Shown: positions 60,855-64,000 of the stretch, in pieces
Position numbering within the stretch: the first letter of the stretch is position 1
Layout of the letters: each line of letters opens with the position of its first letter
Assembly (NCBI GenBank): GCA_018907035.1
Contig: JACCIC010000228.1
Coordinates: forward strand, 371,001-435,000
Length of the DNA stretch: 64,000 bases
Origin: Sycobia sp. Sy_11
Lineage: Eukaryota > Arthropoda > Insecta > Hymenoptera > Epichrysomallidae
Direction of reading: 5' to 3'
The notes under the pieces: generated by a model
What the model was told of the DNA's origin: nothing
Databases searched by the model: none
The model's input: the letters and a program-made list of their open reading frames with translations, nothing else
Made by a program: the position numbers and the translations under genes

Positions 60855-61520
60855 TCAACATGATATTCTTGGAGATGAGTGAAACCTGGGTGATGCTTTT
60901 CTCGTATTATATGATGAGGTTTTTGATATATAGGTATTGGGAGGGTTAGGAGGGACTTCATATTTTGTGTTTATAGATGCGCACAGCTTTGTCATCTCCA
61001 AATTTTTAGTTGATATGCGATGTACCGCACTTTTTGAAATGCCTATCATGTCTGCTACTTCGCGCACTTTGATTGGACTATCATCGAGTACCGCTTTGTG
61101 GATTTTCTGCAACATTTCTGGAGTTGTCACTTCGTTTGGTCGACCACTGCGATGCTCGTCTTAGCAGTTCTACGGCCTTGTTTAAACTTTACTACACAAT
61201 ATTTTACTGTTGAAAACGAAAGAGTAGTCTCACTCAGAGTAGAGTCTAGTTCAGATTTTACATTCGTTGGGATGAATCCTTTCAAATGAAAGTATTGTAT
61301 CACATAACGATGACCAATTTTTTCCATGTTTACAAATTCACTGAAAACGTTCACTATTGATGGTTGTCATAATATACTAAACATCATGGCGTCTTCAAAC
61401 TTGAAATATATGCTTTATAGATTGTGTACTTTCTAATACAGTGGTATTTTTTAGCAACTACCGACACCTCTAGGTCAGGCCAGATACTTCTGAGACCACC
61501 CTTGCATATAATAATGGCGT
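60855..61520 (-). mobile_element. Mariner 5' part (N-terminal transposase), 3' truncated
   Basis: Minus strand: from 61328 MEKIGHRYVIQYFHLKGFIP, TNVKSELDSTLSETTLSFST, VKYCVVKFKQGR; then in another frame MTTPEMLQKIHKAVLDDSPI, KVREVADMIGISKSAVHRIS. These are the two helix-turn-helix DNA-binding domains of a mariner transposase. The end at about 61500 (AAGGGTGGTCTCAGAAG on the minus strand) looks like its terminal repeat. The catalytic half is absent. Confidence 0.82.
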
Positions 61521-61679
61521 ACTACATGATTAGTAACCTCTATTTCTTGTAACTATTATTTATTATAATATATATTATCCATTCAATCCATCAGGATATG
61601 GGGCCAAACTACCCCAACTGCGCCATTATATTTAAAATTATAGAATAATTTCAATAAATATATTTCAGTCAATGGAGAG

Positions 61680-61725
<46 letters not shown>

Positions 61726-62385
61726 ATGAGTTTGGAATGTAGTTGCACAAAAAAGAAAATTACCGTGAAAAGTAAAGAATGCGAAATCAGACGAATAGAA
61801 AGATGAATAAAAATCAAGGAAAAATAGTTCCAAGAAAGTAGAAGAGAAAGCTCGCAATAAAGAGACGGTGAAAAGAAAGGGTGGTCGTTTAAAGAAACCG
61901 AACACGTGCGCGGCAGAAAGTCTCGCGCGAAAAGTGGAAAGAAAGAATTCGAAAGAAACAAAGACGGGAGCGTGCGCGATTGATAGAGAAACAGTTAAGT
62001 ACTCGAGTGTACGCGTTTGTATATAATATTTGTAGGAATATAGGCGGACTGTAATAATGAATAGAGTAGATCTGTATGAGTGAAGAACGAAAAAGTGTGC
62101 ACGTGTGTACATTGAATGTGCATATGCAGTATAGATACTAGCGAGATCATGCACAAGAGAGAGGTGAAGAGTGTATGTGTGCACTCATACGATCCAAACG
62201 AAGCGAGAGAGAAGCGCGGCCGAAGAGTGGTGTGTGACTGAGAGAGAGAGAGAGAGAAGGATTTCCGCGAGTGAGAGAGGCGCACCATGTTGCGTGTTAG
62301 ACGATCAATTTGCGCTACACGCTGAGAGGGGCGCGCGCCAATGAGAGTACGCGACGAAGAGCAAGTGGCTCCTGTGGAGAGATGG

Positions 62386-62448
<63 letters not shown>

Positions 62449-62850
62449 GCGCACGCGCCCGAAAGAGTGCAAAGACTCAGCAACTAAGATCTAACTGTGG
62501 AGAAACTTGTTCGATCGTTTTTAGTTTAATCCGAATGATATTTTACTGGTTCTTCTGGCATGCGCTCTGCGCAATTGTATTTCAATGAAATGCTAATAGC
62601 AACTACGTATGTCCGGGGCCGGTTAAGATCAAGCGCGATTAGTTTGAATGAATATGATTTTTAACGCGAGTAAATGTAGCAAACGAGACCGATGTGCGCG
62701 TGAATTTAGAAATGAATCAATCTGAAGCTCAGGCAATCTCGAGGTAGCACGAGTAGCTTGTACAACTGAATATTAACTGATCGTATCACTGTCGCGCCGA
62801 GCCGTATAGTTGCTGCGCGGAACGGTGCAATTCAGATTACATACGAATGT
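61521..62850. other. Microsatellite-rich, GA-biased intron or intergenic DNA
   Basis: Contains (TA)n at 61685-61722, a purine-rich stretch (GAAAGAAAG-type, 61750-62250), short GA runs at 62240-62255 and a long (GA)n at 62391-62446. Open frames here are repeat by-products. No exon or transposon protein seen. Confidence 0.5.
62391..62446. repeat. (GA)n microsatellite
   Basis: About 28 uninterrupted GA units. Confidence 0.95.
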
Positions 62851-62859
62851 ATCTCTTCC

Positions 62860-63655
62860 TAGCAGTCGCGGATGTGATGATTCACAATCATTTTACGGTT
62901 CACACACCGAAATATAAGCTCGATTCGATGCGATTAGATGTGGTGGCTGGTAGCTTTAGAGTAAAATTGCGAGAAGCTACGACTATAGCAGTAGGTGAAC
63001 TTGATTAAGTATCGTTTAAATTAGATGGCAATTTCATGGTTGCCCTCTTGTCTGTAGATGCTAATACGTTCTTAGTGCTTGCAGACAATCGATATGAATA
63101 ACCACAATGAGGATTACGCGTGATAAGACAGATGTTTTTAGGTACGGACGCGTACAGAGAGGTTTTATGCGACACCACGTCGATCGATGTGCGCAGATTA
63201 GACAGATAAATGTATTTAGACGGTGGAAATGAAATTTGAGATTTTTAATGATTATTTATTAACAGAGTTGAAAACGAAACGATTGTTGTGTGATAAACAT
63301 AGAGTCAGTAGAATCCGAAAAGTATTCAAGTTGTCATCGTTGACGACTTCTCTAGGGTTGGAATAGCTTTTCCGATGAAACATAAAGATGAAACATTCGC
63401 GTACGTACAAAGAGAAATTAGTAGTTTAAAGAACGTGCTAGGTAAATATGAAAAGGTATGCTTTCTTCGGCGGGATAAAGACACTGAATTTACCGGTTCC
63501 GAGAGGTTGCTGGGATCTCGCGGTCAACACAGCAGTTTATTATATAATAGAAAACCGCATAAATCTATAAACTTCGATATACCTCCTAAGAAACTAACAG
63601 AAAAACGGGAGAAGAAAATGCTTCGGTTGCCTCACAGTGTTTAGAAAACGAGAGG
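62860..63655 (+). mobile_element. Ty1/copia protease-integrase fragment
   Basis: Plus-strand reading in several frames: FTVHTPKYKLDSMRLDVV then LREATTIAVGELD (protease and linker), LDGNFMVALLSVDANTFLVL, IRQMFLGTDA and REVLCDTTSIDVRR (region before the integrase), then VIVDDFSRVGIAFPMKHKDE and TFAYVQREISSLKNVLGKYE, then RRDKDTEFTG (integrase DDE core, with Lys in place of Asn or Gln in the second motif), and a final NRKPHKSINFDIPPKK. It lacks the His-Cys zinc pre-domain and all of RT. The interspersed repeat copy 2 begins at its 3' side. Confidence 0.8.
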
Positions 63656-63662
63656 TGCGCCT

Positions 63663-64000
63663 TATTCTATATTATCTTCGGAAGGACATAGGCTATGTTT
63701 TTCCTTGAAAATCATTTTACTTTCATCAATAAATTAAGTTAATGGTTTTAACAATCAGTTTCACCATCAGCCTCTAGGTGACGTCTTGAATCACGAACGT
63801 CAATTCTAAGTAGTCCGCTTAAAGTATTAATACCAGGCCAGCTCAAACGAATGTTCATATCCAGCTTTGGGATTCGTATCCTAAAGAAGGTCTTACGTTA
63901 GCTGGTATTACCTTTTTTGTTCGTCAGGTTAATCTGACATTACTCCTCAAAGCTTACGGATATCTTTTGATTTTTGTAAATTTTATTTTCTCTTACGTGG
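63663..64000 (-). repeat. Interspersed repeat, copy 2 (inverted to copy 1)
   Basis: Reverse complement of 35510-35850 with scattered substitutions; the CCACGTAAGAG end coincides with the window edge, so the copy may continue beyond. Shared blocks include TTTGGGATTCGTATCCTAAA and TGTTTTTCCTTGAAAATCAT. Confidence 0.78.

Noticed and set aside
61669..62588. Long frames with Tyr-Ile, Ser-Leu or Arg-Glu repeats
   Set aside because: They are translations of (TA)n and (GA)n arrays and the purine-rich DNA between them.
1..64000. Bacterial-type features (operons, CRISPR, riboswitches, terminators), rRNA or tRNA genes
   Set aside because: The window has eukaryotic introns and transposons; no CRISPR-like regular array, rRNA or tRNA cloverleaf was seen by eye.

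Overview
The window is eukaryotic nuclear DNA from an insect, most likely a hymenopteran. It is AT-rich and has spliced genes with short GT-AG introns, many mariner-type transposons of several lineages, Penelope-like elements, R1-like LINEs, Ty3/gypsy and Ty1/copia retrotransposons, and abundant (TA)n, (CA)n and (GA)n arrays. The species cannot be settled from the sequence alone. No operons, rRNA, tRNA or CRISPR arrays were seen.

One host gene accounts for the conserved protein-coding signal. It is a plus-strand homologue of CABIN1 (calcineurin-binding protein cabin-1, a TPR-rich subunit of the HIRA histone H3.3 chaperone complex). Nine exons are visible: 8961-9104, 9190-9370, 9454-9578, 9653-9848, 15169-15334, 23558-23705, 32235-33020, 33496-33871 and 59379-60140. 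Their splice phases match at every junction and give about 961 codons. Both the N-terminal start and the C-terminal end lie outside what I can recognise.

The introns have been invaded repeatedly. Upstream of the first exon (1-8960) are a LINE ORF1 fragment, a Penelope RT fragment, a minus-strand gypsy pol, a mariner split by an inverted Penelope pair, and a nearly complete but decayed 1.27 kb mariner. The 5.3 kb intron at 9849-15168 holds a 2.8 kb Mutator-like (Phantom-type) DNA transposon between two mariner remnants. The 15335-23557 intron holds two mariners, a gypsy RT scrap and Penelope ends. The 23706-32234 intron holds an R1-like LINE, Penelope copies and a 3 kb T/C-rich stretch. The 25.5 kb intron at 33872-59378 is almost wholly made of nested gypsy, copia, mariner and Penelope copies, plus a 60-bp minisatellite. 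After the last visible exon come another mariner, microsatellites and a copia fragment.

The most notable structures are: the recurring tail-to-tail Penelope pairs; a GC-rich gypsy derivative whose protease is fused directly to the integrase C-terminus; a gypsy-copia chimera bounded on both sides by (TA)n; the 60-bp (20-codon) tandem repeat; and nested hairpins in the Mutator-like element. I found no new functional system that I would defend. All element ORFs are broken by stops, frameshifts or deletions.
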